Made by a program: the position numbers and the translations under genes
Notes under the pieces: generated by a model
Told to the model about the DNA's origin: nothing
Databases searched by the model: none
What the model saw: only the letters and a program-made list of their open reading frames with translations
Shown: positions 28,059 through 36,935 of the stretch, piece by piece
Layout of the letters: each line of letters starts with the position of its first letter
Numbering within the stretch: position 1 is the stretch's first letter
Assembly: GCA_003249015.1 (NCBI GenBank)
Contig: QBLS01000003.1
Coordinates: 62,001 to 126,000, forward strand
DNA from: Pseudanabaena sp.
Lineage (GTDB): Bacteria; Cyanobacteriota; Cyanobacteriia; Pseudanabaenales; Pseudanabaenaceae
Direction: 5' to 3'
Length of the DNA stretch: 64,000 nucleotides

Positions 28059-28140
28059 GATCCCCCTCAATCCCCCTTGTAAAGGGGGAAGAAGAAAATA
28101 AATTGATTCTCCCCCCTTTACAAGGGGGGCTGGGGGGATC
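28059..28140. repeat. C-run/G-run inverted-repeat element, copy 3 (nrtC-nrtD spacer)
   Basis: Nearly identical to copy 2 and in the same orientation; the right end has GCTGGGGGGATC in place of GCTAGGGGGGATC. Confidence 0.9.
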
Positions 28141-28188
28141 GTAACCTTTTACTTTCACAACCAATTTTTCAAAGAGAGCAAAAAGAAC

Positions 28189-29025
28189 ATGACCCAAACC
28201 ATTTTTGAAAGTACAAACCAAATCGCCCAAATTCCACCTCAAGAAGCATTCCTGCGAATTGAAAATGTCTCTAAAATCTATCCCACGCCAAAAGGTGAAT
28301 ATGTTGTTCTGAAGGATGTCAATCTACATATTCAAGAAGGTGAATTTATTTGCTTAATTGGTCATTCTGGCTGTGGTAAATCAACACTCCTAAATATGGT
28401 TGGCGGCTTCTCCAAACCTTCCATTGGTGAAGTAACAGTCAATGGCAAACTGATCACCAAACCAGGTCCCGATCGCATGGTGGTATTTCAAGGTTATGCG
28501 CTCTTGCCTTGGCTAACGGTGTATGAAAATGTCATGCTTGCCGTTGACTCCGTTAACCCCAATATGTCGAAAGGCGAAAAAAATGATATCGTCCGCCATC
28601 ACCTCGCGATGGTGGGATTAAGTGAAGCCGCCGAGAAAAAGCCCACTCAAATTTCGGGGGGGATGAAGCAGCGCGTATCGATCGCTAGAGCTTTAGCAAT
28701 CCGTCCTGAAGTATTGATTCTTGATGAACCCTTTGGCGCATTGGATGCAATCACCAAAGAGGAACTCCAAGAGGAGCTATTACAAATTTGGACAGAGCAT
28801 CGCTGCACGGTATTAATGATTACCCACGATATCGATGAGGCTTTATTTTTAGCCGATCGCCTTGTAATGATGACCAATGGACCTGCTGCTAATATTGGCG
28901 AAATCATGACCATTCCTTTCCCCCGTCCTCGCGATCGCGCCCAAATCATGGAAGATCCGCTATATTACGATCTTAGAAATACGGCGCTTGACTTTTTATA
29001 TAACCGTTTTGCTCATGATGAGTAA
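28189..29025 (+). CDS. nrtD: Nitrate ABC transporter ATPase NrtD
   Basis: 278 residues. Walker A GHSGCGKST (58-66), signature ISGGMKQRVSIARAL, Walker B VLILDEPFGALD, and ITHDIDEALFLADR. Lacks the binding-protein-like extension of NrtC. Last gene of the cluster and followed by a strong terminator hairpin. Confidence 0.95.
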   Translation: MTQTIFESTNQIAQIPPQEAFLRIENVSKIYPTPKGEYVVLKDVNLHIQEGEFICLIGHSGCGKSTLLNMVGGFSKPSIGEVTVNGKLITKPGPDRMVVFQGYALLPWLTVYENVMLAVDSVNPNMSKGEKNDIVRHHLAMVGLSEAAEKKPTQISGGMKQRVSIARALAIRPEVLILDEPFGALDAITKEELQEELLQIWTEHRCTVLMITHDIDEALFLADRLVMMTNGPAANIGEIMTIPFPRPRDRAQIMEDPLYYDLRNTALDFLYNRFAHDE

Positions 29026-29052
29026 TGACAAAGCTTTGCTCTCTAATTAGAC

Positions 29053-29091
29053 AAAAAGAAAAAGACTCGCATAGCGAGTCTTTTTCTTTTT
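29053..29091. terminator. Bidirectional terminator between nrtD and apcC
   Basis: 18-bp perfect arms (AAAAAGAAAAAGACTCGC and complement), centre ATA, ending in TTTTTCTTTTT; 27 nt after nrtD and 22 nt after the convergent apcC. Confidence 0.9.
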
Positions 29092-29112
29092 ACTTAATAC
29101 GAGTTGCAACAA

Positions 29113-29316
29113 CTATAGAAGACCAGTATTTGCGCCTTGTCTGCCTGTAGCCAGTTCAACCTTGATAATTCGGCCGCCCATTTTCATGATGCGTTGCTGC
29201 TCAGCAAACCAGTTATCGTAAGGAACCAATTTTGTGAAATAGGTATTTTGCAACTCTCGTTGTGTACGAATGCGAGTTTGGCTAGGTACACAAGCAGTGA
29301 TTTTAAAAGTCCGCAT
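29113..29316 (-). CDS. apcC: Phycobilisome core linker ApcC (LC 7.8)
   Basis: 67 residues, full length. A CpcD-type linker domain: MRTFKITACVPSQTRIRTQR, NTYFTKLVPYDNWFAEQQRI, GGRIIKVELATG. Caps the ends of allophycocyanin core cylinders. Third gene of apcABC, separated from apcB by a hairpin that probably lowers its output. Confidence 0.97.
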   Translation of the reverse strand: MRTFKITACVPSQTRIRTQRELQNTYFTKLVPYDNWFAEQQRIMKMGGRIIKVELATGRQGANTGLL

Positions 29317-29367
29317 AGCGGCGATCTCCTTCAGAGCCAGTTATTTGAAAATAGAATATAAAAATAT

Positions 29368-29409
29368 CGGTGACAAGACAGGAACTTGAAAGTCCCTATC
29401 TTGTCACCG
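29368..29409 (-). promoter_or_regulatory. Attenuator or processing hairpin between apcB and apcC
   Basis: In apcB-apcC RNA about 20 bp pair: GGTGACAAGA with TCTTGTCACC and TAGGGACTT with AAGTTCCTG, including two G-U pairs. On the other strand these would be A-C mismatches, so the fold suits the apc message. It starts 12 nt past the apcB stop. Known phycobilisome operons use such hairpins to set subunit ratios. Confidence 0.7.
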
Positions 29410-29420
29410 CAATCGAGCAA

Positions 29421-29906
29421 TTAGCTCAAGCCAGAGCTGATGTAATCGAGGTAAATACCCAATTCCTTGCCAGCTTCAGAACCAACAATGCTAGCAGCAA
29501 CTTCTTTGATTGCTTGAATAGCTTGGATGGTGGAAACTACAGGTACTCCAAGGGAGTTGTAGGTTTCTTTCAAGCCATTGAGTACGCGCTCATCAAGGAT
29601 GGAAGCATCACCAGCCAACATGGCATAGGTCGCATAGCGTAGGTAGTAGTCGAGGTCACGAATACAAGCGGCATAACGACGGGTGGTGTACATATTTCCA
29701 CCTGGGCGGGTGACATCTGAGTACAACAAAGACTTAGCAACAGCTTCCTTAACGATAGTTGCTGAGTTAGCGGCGATCGCTGCGGAAGCACGAACGCGAA
29801 GTTCGCCAGTTGCGAAGTAGCTCTTTAGCTTTTCGAGGGAAGCGGAGTCAAGGTACTTGCCTTGAACGTCAGAAGAATTGATGACGGAGGTAATTGCGTC
29901 TTGCAT
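29421..29906 (-). CDS. apcB: Allophycocyanin beta subunit
   Basis: 161 residues, exact family length. Phycocyanobilin attachment Cys81 ([20 protein letters not shown]) and Asn71 (RPGGNMY), the residue that is N-methylated in this family. With ApcA it forms the (alpha-beta)3 trimers of the phycobilisome core that pass energy to photosystem II. Confidence 0.98.
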   Translation of the reverse strand: MQDAITSVINSSDVQGKYLDSASLEKLKSYFATGELRVRASAAIAANSATIVKEAVAKSLLYSDVTRPGGNMYTTRRYAACIRDLDYYLRYATYAMLAGDASILDERVLNGLKETYNSLGVPVVSTIQAIQAIKEVAASIVGSEAGKELGIYLDYISSGLS

Positions 29907-30035
29907 TTTTGTATATCTTTTAGGTTTGCAATTAGTTTTTTGAATTATGGATTCAGAAATCTGAATAGCTTAAATTCTGTTTTTAAACACAATCGAGTCT
30001 AGCAATTTAATTTGGCACAGTTAGCGCAAATTAAC

Positions 30036-30521
30036 TTACTGCATTGCACCGATGACATAGTCAAAGTAGTAGCCAGCTTCAGCAGCGTCTTCACCAGACA
30101 AAAGAGCAGAAGCAGCATTCTTCAGACCACGTACACCTTCAGCAACTCCAGGAATAGGAGTACCCAAGGAGTTATACATTTCCTTAACGCCAACTAAACC
30201 GATTTCTTCGATCGGTGTAACGTCACCAGATACAACTCCGTAGGTGATCAGGCGAAGGTAGTAGTCGAGGTCACGGAGGCAAGTTGCGGTCATTTGTTCG
30301 CCGTATGCATTTCCGCCAGGAGAAACAACATCAGGACGCTTTTGGAAAAGTTGATCACCAGCTTGCTTAACGATGCGCTCGCGGGACTCGGTTAAAGTTT
30401 GGGCAATGCGAAGGCGACGCTCACCAGAGCTTACAAAGCCCTTAATGCGATCAAGTTCACCAGGGCTGAGGTAACGTGCTTCAGCATCTGCATTCACGAT
30501 GGACTTCGTGACTACGCTCAT
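30036..30521 (-). CDS. apcA: Allophycocyanin alpha subunit
   Basis: 161 residues. Bilin Cys81 in [20 protein letters not shown], with family features [10 protein letters not shown] and [16 protein letters not shown] lies about 9 nt before the ATG. First gene of apcABC. In many cyanobacteria apcE sits just upstream; here a TMEM14 gene does, so the core-membrane linker gene is elsewhere. Confidence 0.98.
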   Translation of the reverse strand: MSVVTKSIVNADAEARYLSPGELDRIKGFVSSGERRLRIAQTLTESRERIVKQAGDQLFQKRPDVVSPGGNAYGEQMTATCLRDLDYYLRLITYGVVSGDVTPIEEIGLVGVKEMYNSLGTPIPGVAEGVRGLKNAASALLSGEDAAEAGYYFDYVIGAMQ

Positions 30522-30785
30522 TTAATTTGTCTCCAATCAAAAAAGTGAATAAAAACGATTGATGTGATGCCTAGCCATATCAAACCCTAAAATTTCAAGT
30601 TGTGTTTTTGCAAACAGTTTCTAGAAACCAAATTTGTGGGAGTGGTAGGTAGGTTTTCTTGTCAAAGCAATGATTACTAAAATATTTTGAAGCATTGCGT
30701 TGTCTACAAGCTTTTCTTCATCACACTTCTTAACAATTTACATGTTAGCACTAGAGTTGAAAAGTGGGATCAAAAGTAGCTCTGC

Positions 30786-31100
30786 CTAGGCTGGAAGTAT
30801 TGCTGCACATAGAGTTGCCATGCCTCCGATGATCATCAAGCCTGCTGGCATAAACTTTTTGGTCTTGATGAGGCGAACGACAAAAACGATCACTAGTAGG
30901 GATGCGATCGCAATACCAGCGATTTTGCCCCATTCTTGATTTTGGGCGGCGGCGATTCCTGAGATGATCAATCCAAGTCCGCTAATGCTACCTGAAATGA
31001 TCGAAGCGTTACTTTGGCTTTTGACAAAACCAAAAACTCCGCCGATGATCGCGACAACTCCGTAGGTGATGAGGGCAATGGTACTAGGAGAAAAATTCAT
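30786..31100 (-). CDS. TMEM14-family small membrane protein
   Basis: 104 residues with four membrane helices rich in Gly and Ala: TYGVVAIIGGVFGFVKSQSN, ISGSISGLGLIISGIAAA, IAGIAIASLLVIVFVVRLI, KKFMPAGLMIIGGMATLC. This matches the TMEM14/FAX fold, whose plant members export fatty acids from plastids; function here is not established. Confidence 0.85.
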   Translation of the reverse strand: MNFSPSTIALITYGVVAIIGGVFGFVKSQSNASIISGSISGLGLIISGIAAAQNQEWGKIAGIAIASLLVIVFVVRLIKTKKFMPAGLMIIGGMATLCAAILPA

Positions 31101-31193
31101 AAATGTTTGTTTAAAATTATTTAAAAGATTCGCCTAGAATACCAAACAAGAAGCGAGAGGCGGCGCAAATGGTTTTGGGCTGTATGTAGTCCT

Positions 31194-31242
31194 AAACAAA
31201 AGATGAGTGGCGGCGCAAAGCGCTGCCACTCATCTTTTGTTT
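31194..31242. repeat. Palindrome, 23-bp arms, AAA centre, GTGGCGGCGC core
   Basis: One mismatch only (G opposite T in the core). A half-copy of the core, GAGAGGCGGCGCAAATGG, lies 40 bp upstream at 31155. Confidence 0.9.
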
Positions 31243-31276
31243 GGTAAGTGCTGTTTGTTAAGTGCAAGGCACTGTA

Positions 31277-32233
31277 TCAAACAAACAAATTAAGCAGTAT
31301 TGAGGCAATGCGGTTGAGGTATGGAGCTGGATCAAGAGCTACCCACCCATCTCCAGAGGGAACCATAATCTCAAAATGTAAATGGGGTCCTGTCGAGCGT
31401 CCTGTCGAGCCAACAAGTCCAATTTGCTGCCCTTGAACTACCCTTTGACCTTGATAGACAAAGATCGACTCAAGGTGAGCATAGCGAGTGCCTGTAGAAC
31501 CATGATTAAGCTCAATGAGGTTGCCATAGCCACCACCCCAACCTGCAAATTCAACAGTCCCTGTCTTGGCGGCAAGTACGGGCGTGCCGAAGGAAGCTCC
31601 TAGATCAATACCGCTATGAAATGACCAGATAGCTGTAACTGGATTCATGCGCCAACCATAGTTAGAGGTGACGGGGACTGAGTAGGGCAGAGGATAGCCG
31701 CCTGCTTGCATGATTATTGCTGACTCACCTGAGCCTCTAGCGATCGCAGGCGGATTGAAGGGTACGGGATCGGGCTTCCAGATTGCGCCTGGCACAAACA
31801 CAACTTGGGGGCGACGCTGACATCCGTTACGTTCAAATAAGACATCGGCACGAACATTGTATTTTTTAGCGATGGTGGTGTAGTTTTCTTCATTTTTGAA
31901 GCGGTAAACTAGTCCATCCATTGGGGCGATCGCAAGGTTTTGCCCCACTTTGACTTGACCGTTGCGGACTTCGGGGTTCATGCCCATCAAGGTAGCGGTT
32001 TTTAGACCATATTGTTTAGCGATGCTTTCGAGGGTTTCTCCTTGCTTAACTTTGTGCTGCGCTAAAGCATCAAGGGTTGGTTTACCACAAAGTTCTTCAG
32101 CTTCAGCAGCTCTGGATTGCTCAATGGGAGTCGAGGGTATGGCATTAGTTGCACTGATAGGGGATGGACTCAAACTAGCGATCGCGATCGCCGTTGTCAC
32201 CACTATTAAAGAAATTTTCCAAAACGGCTTCAT
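31277..32233 (-). CDS. LysM domain / M23 metallopeptidase
   Basis: 318 residues. Signal peptide (1-29), LysM 1 (60-104: HKVKQGETLESIAKQYGLKT), a weaker LysM 2 (109-150: VYRFKNEENYTTIAKKYNVR), then a LytM/M23 domain. Zinc ligands are intact: H206 and D210 (SFHSGIDLG) and H286 (HLHFE), with H253 in RYAHLES. A periplasmic peptidoglycan endopeptidase or an activator of cell-wall amidases. Confidence 0.93.
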   Translation of the reverse strand: MKPFWKISLIVVTTAIAIASLSPSPISATNAIPSTPIEQSRAAEAEELCGKPTLDALAQHKVKQGETLESIAKQYGLKTATLMGMNPEVRNGQVKVGQNLAIAPMDGLVYRFKNEENYTTIAKKYNVRADVLFERNGCQRRPQVVFVPGAIWKPDPVPFNPPAIARGSGESAIIMQAGGYPLPYSVPVTSNYGWRMNPVTAIWSFHSGIDLGASFGTPVLAAKTGTVEFAGWGGGYGNLIELNHGSTGTRYAHLESIFVYQGQRVVQGQQIGLVGSTGRSTGPHLHFEIMVPSGDGWVALDPAPYLNRIASILLNLFV

Positions 32234-32650
32234 GGAGTGTTACTTAGGATTTTAAGGAAAGTTTTGAAAAGTTGGTTTAGGGGGCTGAGTTGTGAAAAAA
32301 GTAACAAAGCATGAAGAATTACTAAATATTCTCCATATCCTACCCGTCCTAGAATTAGGGGGGCGAAGCGCCGCACCGATAATTCTCAGGTTTTAAGGTC
32401 TACTTCTTAGACTGGGAAGGAAGCAACATTGCAACAAATATTGTTGCAGTGATTGGGTATCGACTAAAAGTACCAATATGGTGAAATTAGACCACATCAG
32501 GAGGCTCTAAGAGTTCTGCAATTTCAGAAAAAGTCGTTTTCTTGATGGCACGGCTCCACTGCTTCATCAAAAATCAATTCCTTGTTATACGACGCAGCTC
32601 TAAATGCTCTAATTTAACTACATCAATTCCTAAAGCTGTTCTCAAATCCC
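32234..32650. other. Divergent intergenic region
   Basis: Between two divergent genes. A decayed palindrome (AGGGGGGCGAAGCGCCGCACC, about 32348-32391) and a short GCAACA-AATAT-TGTTGC hairpin near 32430 are the only structure seen; no small gene. Confidence 0.5.
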
Positions 32651-33511
32651 ATGACTCAATCGACAGACTCATCTTCTAGTAGCTTTATTAGCAAGGATCA
32701 GCTCTCTAGCTTCTTAGATATCGCCACGGAAGCAGCCTGTGCGGGCGGCGCAGTGTTGAAATACTACTGGGGCAATCTTCAAGAAGTAGAAGAAAAGCGC
32801 CCAGGGGACTTGGTGACGATCGCGGATAAAGAATCAGAGGCAGCAGTTTTAGCGATTTTGCAAAGACACTTTCCCGATCATGGGATTTTGGCGGAAGAGT
32901 CAGGTGTATTGGGTAACTCAGAAAGTCGATATCTTTGGGCGATCGATCCCCTAGATGGCACAACCAATTTTGCCCATCAATATCCCTTTTCTTCGGTATC
33001 GATCGCCTTACTAATTGATGGCATACCTGCGGTTGGGGCGGTTTACGATCCCTTTCGCGATGAAATCTTTCGGGCAGCAACAGGCTTGGGAGCAACGCGC
33101 AATCGTTTACCAATTCATGTTTCAAAAACGATGGAACTGAGTCGCAGTTTACTTGTAACAGGATTTGCCTACGATCGCACCCTTGTTGAAGATAACAATT
33201 ACGCCGAATTTTGTCATTTTACCCATCTCACCCAAGGCGTTCGGCGCGGCGGTTCGGCAGCGATGGACTTAGCCTATGTTGCTTGCGGCAGACTAGATGG
33301 CTATTGGGAGCGGGGTTTATCGCTGTGGGACTTGGCGGCGGGGGTGGTGCTTGTGCGTGAGGCTGGGGGGATGGTTACGGCTTACGATGGCAGCGACCAT
33401 ATCCCTAAGTCGGGCAGACTATTGGCAACCAATCGTTATTTGCATCAGCAAATGATTGATGAATTAGCGCTAGTTAAGCCTTTACCATTCAAGTTTCCCT
33501 TTGGGCGCTAG
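32651..33511 (+). CDS. Inositol monophosphatase family protein
   Basis: 286 residues. Mg2+-dependent sugar-phosphate phosphatase fold: PGDLVTIADKESE, E82 in ILAEESG, the metal motif DPLDGTTNF (99-107), and GLSLWDLAAGVVLVREAGG near the end. Likely acts on inositol phosphate or histidinol phosphate; the exact substrate cannot be fixed. Followed by a 35-bp hairpin. Confidence 0.93.
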   Translation: MTQSTDSSSSSFISKDQLSSFLDIATEAACAGGAVLKYYWGNLQEVEEKRPGDLVTIADKESEAAVLAILQRHFPDHGILAEESGVLGNSESRYLWAIDPLDGTTNFAHQYPFSSVSIALLIDGIPAVGAVYDPFRDEIFRAATGLGATRNRLPIHVSKTMELSRSLLVTGFAYDRTLVEDNNYAEFCHFTHLTQGVRRGGSAAMDLAYVACGRLDGYWERGLSLWDLAAGVVLVREAGGMVTAYDGSDHIPKSGRLLATNRYLHQQMIDELALVKPLPFKFPFGR

Positions 33512-33516
33512 TTTCG

Positions 33517-33589
33517 CCCTAGTCAACCCAAAAAAATGTTAAAAGGCTTGCGTCGCAAGCCTTTTAACATTTTTTCGGGTTGACTAGGG
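33517..33589. repeat. Longest palindrome in the window, 35-bp arms, GTC centre
   Basis: One mismatch in 35 pairs. Arms begin CCCTAGTCAACCC; inner part AAAAGGCTTGC/GCAAGCCTTTT. It starts 6 nt after the phosphatase stop and could terminate it. Confidence 0.95.
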
Positions 33590-33634
33590 TAGGATAATTA
33601 TGAGTAATCTCTGTGATATTTGAGAGGTGAGGCT

Positions 33635-33955
33635 ATGACTTTTGAAGAGATGCAAGCTGTAATAGCTGGAATGCTGGAAGTTCAACGCAATTTGCAAGAA
33701 AGTCAGCTAAGAGACCGTCAAGATATTTTGCTTTTAATTGAGCAAACTAAGCAGTTATCAGCAGTTCAGAGAAGCACCCAAGAAGATCAAATTCGCGATC
33801 GCCAAGACATAGAGTTACTGATAGAAAGAGGTAAACAACAGGAAAAAATGCTCGATCGCCTAATTGGTTACAGCCTTTCCTATGAGTCTGACAAATTAGA
33901 CCTAGAGCAAAGAATGACTGAGTTAGAACGCAAAAGAGCCGAGCGTGATCAATGA
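33635..33955 (+). CDS. Small coiled-coil protein
   Basis: 106 residues from ATG 33635, with AGGTGAGG just upstream (a TTG at 33620 would overlap that site). Almost entirely helical, with two near-repeats: NLQESQLRDRQDILLLIEQT and RSTQEDQIRDRQDIELLIER. Highly charged; no family recognised. Its stop overlaps the next start (ATGA), so the two are translationally coupled. Confidence 0.7.
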   Translation: MTFEEMQAVIAGMLEVQRNLQESQLRDRQDILLLIEQTKQLSAVQRSTQEDQIRDRQDIELLIERGKQQEKMLDRLIGYSLSYESDKLDLEQRMTELERKRAERDQ

Positions 33956-34260
33956 GTACGTCAAATCGATTCTTGTTATTAGTGATACTGGGCATTGCGA
34001 TCGCCGTAATTGGTAGTCATTTTTTGACCATAATTTTGGCAATTTCCTTGATGCTAGTCACCTATGCGATGCCCCTATTGTTTGTTTTGGTGCTGCTATT
34101 GGTTGGCTGGAAATTGGTATTGAGTGACGGAAAAAAAGAGGAGCGATCGCAAATAGAACCAACTAAAAGCGCTAAGCCTGACAGCCACTTGGATATTGAA
34201 CGTGAGTTAAATCGACTCAAACATCAAATTGAGCAGATACATAAAAAAGATAAGCAATAA
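33952..34260 (+). CDS. Small membrane protein with coiled-coil tail
   Basis: 102 residues: two adjacent hydrophobic helices (about 7-27 and 28-55) then a polar tail ending in a short coiled coil (DIERELNRLKHQIEQIHKKD). Pairs with the coiled-coil protein whose stop codon it overlaps; the two may interact through their helices. Confidence 0.7.
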   Translation: MSTSNRFLLLVILGIAIAVIGSHFLTIILAISLMLVTYAMPLLFVLVLLLVGWKLVLSDGKKEERSQIEPTKSAKPDSHLDIERELNRLKHQIEQIHKKDKQ

Positions 34261-34347
34261 ACTTAATTACATAGTCGGCAGCAATAGACTTAGCATTCAC
34301 TTTTCATCAAAATCTAGATAGCTATAGCTGTTTCAAATAAGAGTTAG

Positions 34348-34423
34348 GGCTTCGACTGCGCTCAGCCAACGTATACTGCTGGCTGAGCAAGCGATGCACT
34401 GAGCCTGTCGAAGTGTCGAAGCC
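34348..34423. repeat. Degenerate GCTTCGACTGCGCTCAGCC element
   Basis: Left arm GGCTTCGACTGCGCTCAGCC, right half carries GGCTGAGCAAGCGATGCACT and GAGCCTGTCGAAGTGTCGAA. Inserted or rearranged version of the 5965 element. Confidence 0.75.
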
Positions 34424-34485
34424 TCTTCTAAATATTTAAAATTGCTATATCCAGCCGCTAATCCTTAGGTGGGTCAGTAGTGATG

Positions 34486-35058
34486 CTAGAAATCTACATT
34501 TTCGTAAATTTCCGCCAAGCTAAGCTCGATCGCCAATGACGATAATTGCAGTTGATTTTCTAATTGTGAATATTCCCTTAGCAACCATTGGTTAGTCCCC
34601 TGTTTTAGATAATGCTCAACATGGGGCTTGGTTTGATCAATCAGTAAATATTCCTGAAAGGTGGGAATACTGCGATAATCGGCAAATTTCTCACCGCGAT
34701 CATAGTTCTTAGTGGACTTTGATAGCACTTCCACAATCAAGATTGGTTCTGTAACTGTATCCTGTCGTCCGCCCTGCAATACGATCGGACGAGCTACAAC
34801 CATGACATCGGGATAGGTATAGACTTGGCGATTGGGAATATACAATCTTTGATCGGTCACAAAAACCTGCAAAGGTCTACCTTTTAGCATTACTCGAAAA
34901 ATTACTGTGAGTGCGCCAATAATTTCGTTATGGGTGGGAGTGCCGCCAGTCATTTTAATAATTTCTCCTTGTCGATATTCATGGCGTTCTTGAGAATCGA
35001 TCTCGAACTCTAGATACTCCACAGGCGTGATCGCTTTTAATGGCGCTACAACTGTCAT
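34486..35058 (-). CDS. Uma2 family (DUF820) putative endonuclease
   Basis: 190 residues. PD-(D/E)XK-like fold: RHEYRQGEIIKMTGGTPTHN (Glu of the core), TYPDVMVVARP (Asp), ILIVEVLSKSTKNYDRGEKF (ExL/K-like), EYLLIDQTKPHVEHYL. A family hugely expanded in cyanobacteria; some are thought to be mobile or restriction-like, with no assigned role. GGAG lies 8 nt before the ATG. Confidence 0.9.
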   Translation of the reverse strand: MTVVAPLKAITPVEYLEFEIDSQERHEYRQGEIIKMTGGTPTHNEIIGALTVIFRVMLKGRPLQVFVTDQRLYIPNRQVYTYPDVMVVARPIVLQGGRQDTVTEPILIVEVLSKSTKNYDRGEKFADYRSIPTFQEYLLIDQTKPHVEHYLKQGTNQWLLREYSQLENQLQLSSLAIELSLAEIYENVDF

Positions 35059-35098
35059 ACTTTAGTCTCCATAACCGATCAAAGCAGTTTATATCACT

Positions 35099-36109
35099 CT
35101 AGCTTGTGAGCCTCTCCATGAGGTAACACAGGCAATCTTGACGGACGATTTTAGGATTGAGGCTGATCATTGAGGGCATTACCGCTTTTTTGAGAATGAT
35201 TTCACCATCTGTGATTTGAAAATAGCGATCGCACTTTTCCTCTCCCTCTTCACTTACCGCTGATAGATATGCTTGATCAGTTTTGGCTTTACCAAATTTT
35301 GTGCCGATTGCTAATTCTTGAAAATTCAAGCAGTCCATGTCGGCGGGAAAAGTAATGTCATCATCAGGATTTTCGGTGAAGCTGAATTTAATTGATTCAG
35401 GGACTTTGACGATCGCCACTGTATGAAACAGATCAATATCCGCGATCGCACTATCAGGCAAACTATCAAAACTATCGAGATTAAGACAGGTATCCACATA
35501 TTCCAATGCGTGCGCTGTACCATCGGGCTTGTCAGGCTGACCGCATTCTAAGACGATCGTAGGACAAAGCTCAGCAAAGGCATAGGACTGAACAGTTTTA
35601 GGACTGGTGTAGTAAACGACGGTTTTGGCAAATAATCGCGCTAGGTGGCGAGAATGGTTGTCGAGGCGAGTAATACATCCATAGTGAGGATTACGCCCCG
35701 TGTTGTTATGTATATCAATGCTGGCAAATACACCCCGCGATCGCATTTCTGCAATTACAGCTTGCGCCATTGCTTGCTCTGGCAATGTATTTGCCGATTC
35801 CCCAATTTGCCAAATGCGGTTGTAGTCTGGCTGATCCTCTAAATGCCTCAGTCGATATTTTGCTGCCTGAATATTGCCGATAAACAGGGATAGCGATCGC
35901 GGTAATTTTTGATTTTGATATTTGCGTAAAAGCTCTCTCATCGCTAGCCAGCTAGTTGTTTCATTGCCATGCAATAGGATTGATACAAACAAAGCTGGTT
36001 GGCGATCGCCTTCCAAGTGGATCAAGGCGGGGCAGTCTAGCAACTGCCAAAGTTGGTCAGACTCAAGATCTAGCAAGCCTTGGGGAATATGGTCAAAAAT
36101 ATTTAGCAA
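35099..36109 (-). CDS. M14-type metallopeptidase, succinylglutamate desuccinylase/aspartoacylase-like
   Basis: 336 residues. The start codon appears to be TTG (36109); no ATG is available and no ribosome-binding site is obvious. Zinc motif HGNETT (H-x2-E, near residue 49), then ASIDIHNNTGRNPHYGC (third ligand His) and PTIVLECGQP with the likely catalytic Glu. Probably deacylates an amino-acid or peptide substrate; not identified. Confidence 0.82.
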   Translation of the reverse strand: MLNIFDHIPQGLLDLESDQLWQLLDCPALIHLEGDRQPALFVSILLHGNETTSWLAMRELLRKYQNQKLPRSLSLFIGNIQAAKYRLRHLEDQPDYNRIWQIGESANTLPEQAMAQAVIAEMRSRGVFASIDIHNNTGRNPHYGCITRLDNHSRHLARLFAKTVVYYTSPKTVQSYAFAELCPTIVLECGQPDKPDGTAHALEYVDTCLNLDSFDSLPDSAIADIDLFHTVAIVKVPESIKFSFTENPDDDITFPADMDCLNFQELAIGTKFGKAKTDQAYLSAVSEEGEEKCDRYFQITDGEIILKKAVMPSMISLNPKIVRQDCLCYLMERLTS

Positions 36110-36225
36110 AATATTTAAAAATCAGTAGATATAATGGCTGCGCTGTAAAAATTTCATTTCCTGAGTAATGGCGCAAAGTGCCGCTACCAATCTAATACCA
36201 ACTCACAAAAGAGTGATTAGTATGG

Positions 36226-36270
36226 TTTTTTAAATAAAGAAATGGCGTAGCCATTTCTTTATTTAAAAAA
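36226..36270. repeat. Perfect palindrome, 21-bp arms, GTA centre (GGC-GTA-GCC type)
   Basis: Arms begin TTTTTTAAATAAAGAAATGG; inner 16 bp are the same as at 58769. Confidence 0.95.
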
Positions 36271-36300
36271 CAAAAGGCACGCATTGCGTGCCTTTTGTTT
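36268..36300. repeat. Perfect palindrome, 15-bp arms, ATT centre
   Basis: Arms AAACAAAAGGCACGC and complement; shares three bases with the previous hairpin. Confidence 0.95.
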
Positions 36301-36306
36301 TAACGA

Positions 36307-36334
36307 TTAAGGAGTGCCAATTGGCACTCCTTAA
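36307..36334. repeat. 28-bp palindrome without loop
   Basis: TTAAGGAGTGCCAA followed directly by its complement. Confidence 0.95.
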
Positions 36335-36451
36335 ACTAAATGCAGGATAAAAAATAATTGCACTTGTAAAAAAGTAAACCAGAATCTATCAAACTAAAAA
36401 ATTAAAAAATCAGGAATTAAAATTATTAATTCGTAATTGCTTAATCAGTAA

Positions 36452-36790
<339 letters not shown>

Positions 36791-36935
36791 TCACTCTACT
36801 GGAAAGTTACTATATTGAGGCACTGGATGTTTAAATCAAAGTTTATCGTAGTGGTTTACATTCAATGCCAAGTTTGTGAGATAACTTAAAACAAATTAAT
36901 ATTTTAGGATTAAAGACATTTTGTGCTTTTGTCTT

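Larger units (their letters stand above)
36110..36451. other. Intergenic region with three successive palindromes
   Basis: Palindromes at 36226, 36268 and 36307 occupy 110 bp; the rest is AT-rich 3' sequence of psaC. No gene seen. Confidence 0.6.

Noticed and set aside
24925-28140. Insertion sequences between nrt genes
   Set aside because: Elements are only about 82 bp with no open frame and no visible target duplication; at most non-autonomous repeats.
23552-29025. The four-gene transporter as the bicarbonate system cmpABCD
   Set aside because: Architecture is the same, but the binding protein has the [13 protein letters not shown] loop with the Trp of NrtA. The choice rests on remembered family differences, so it is favoured, not proven.
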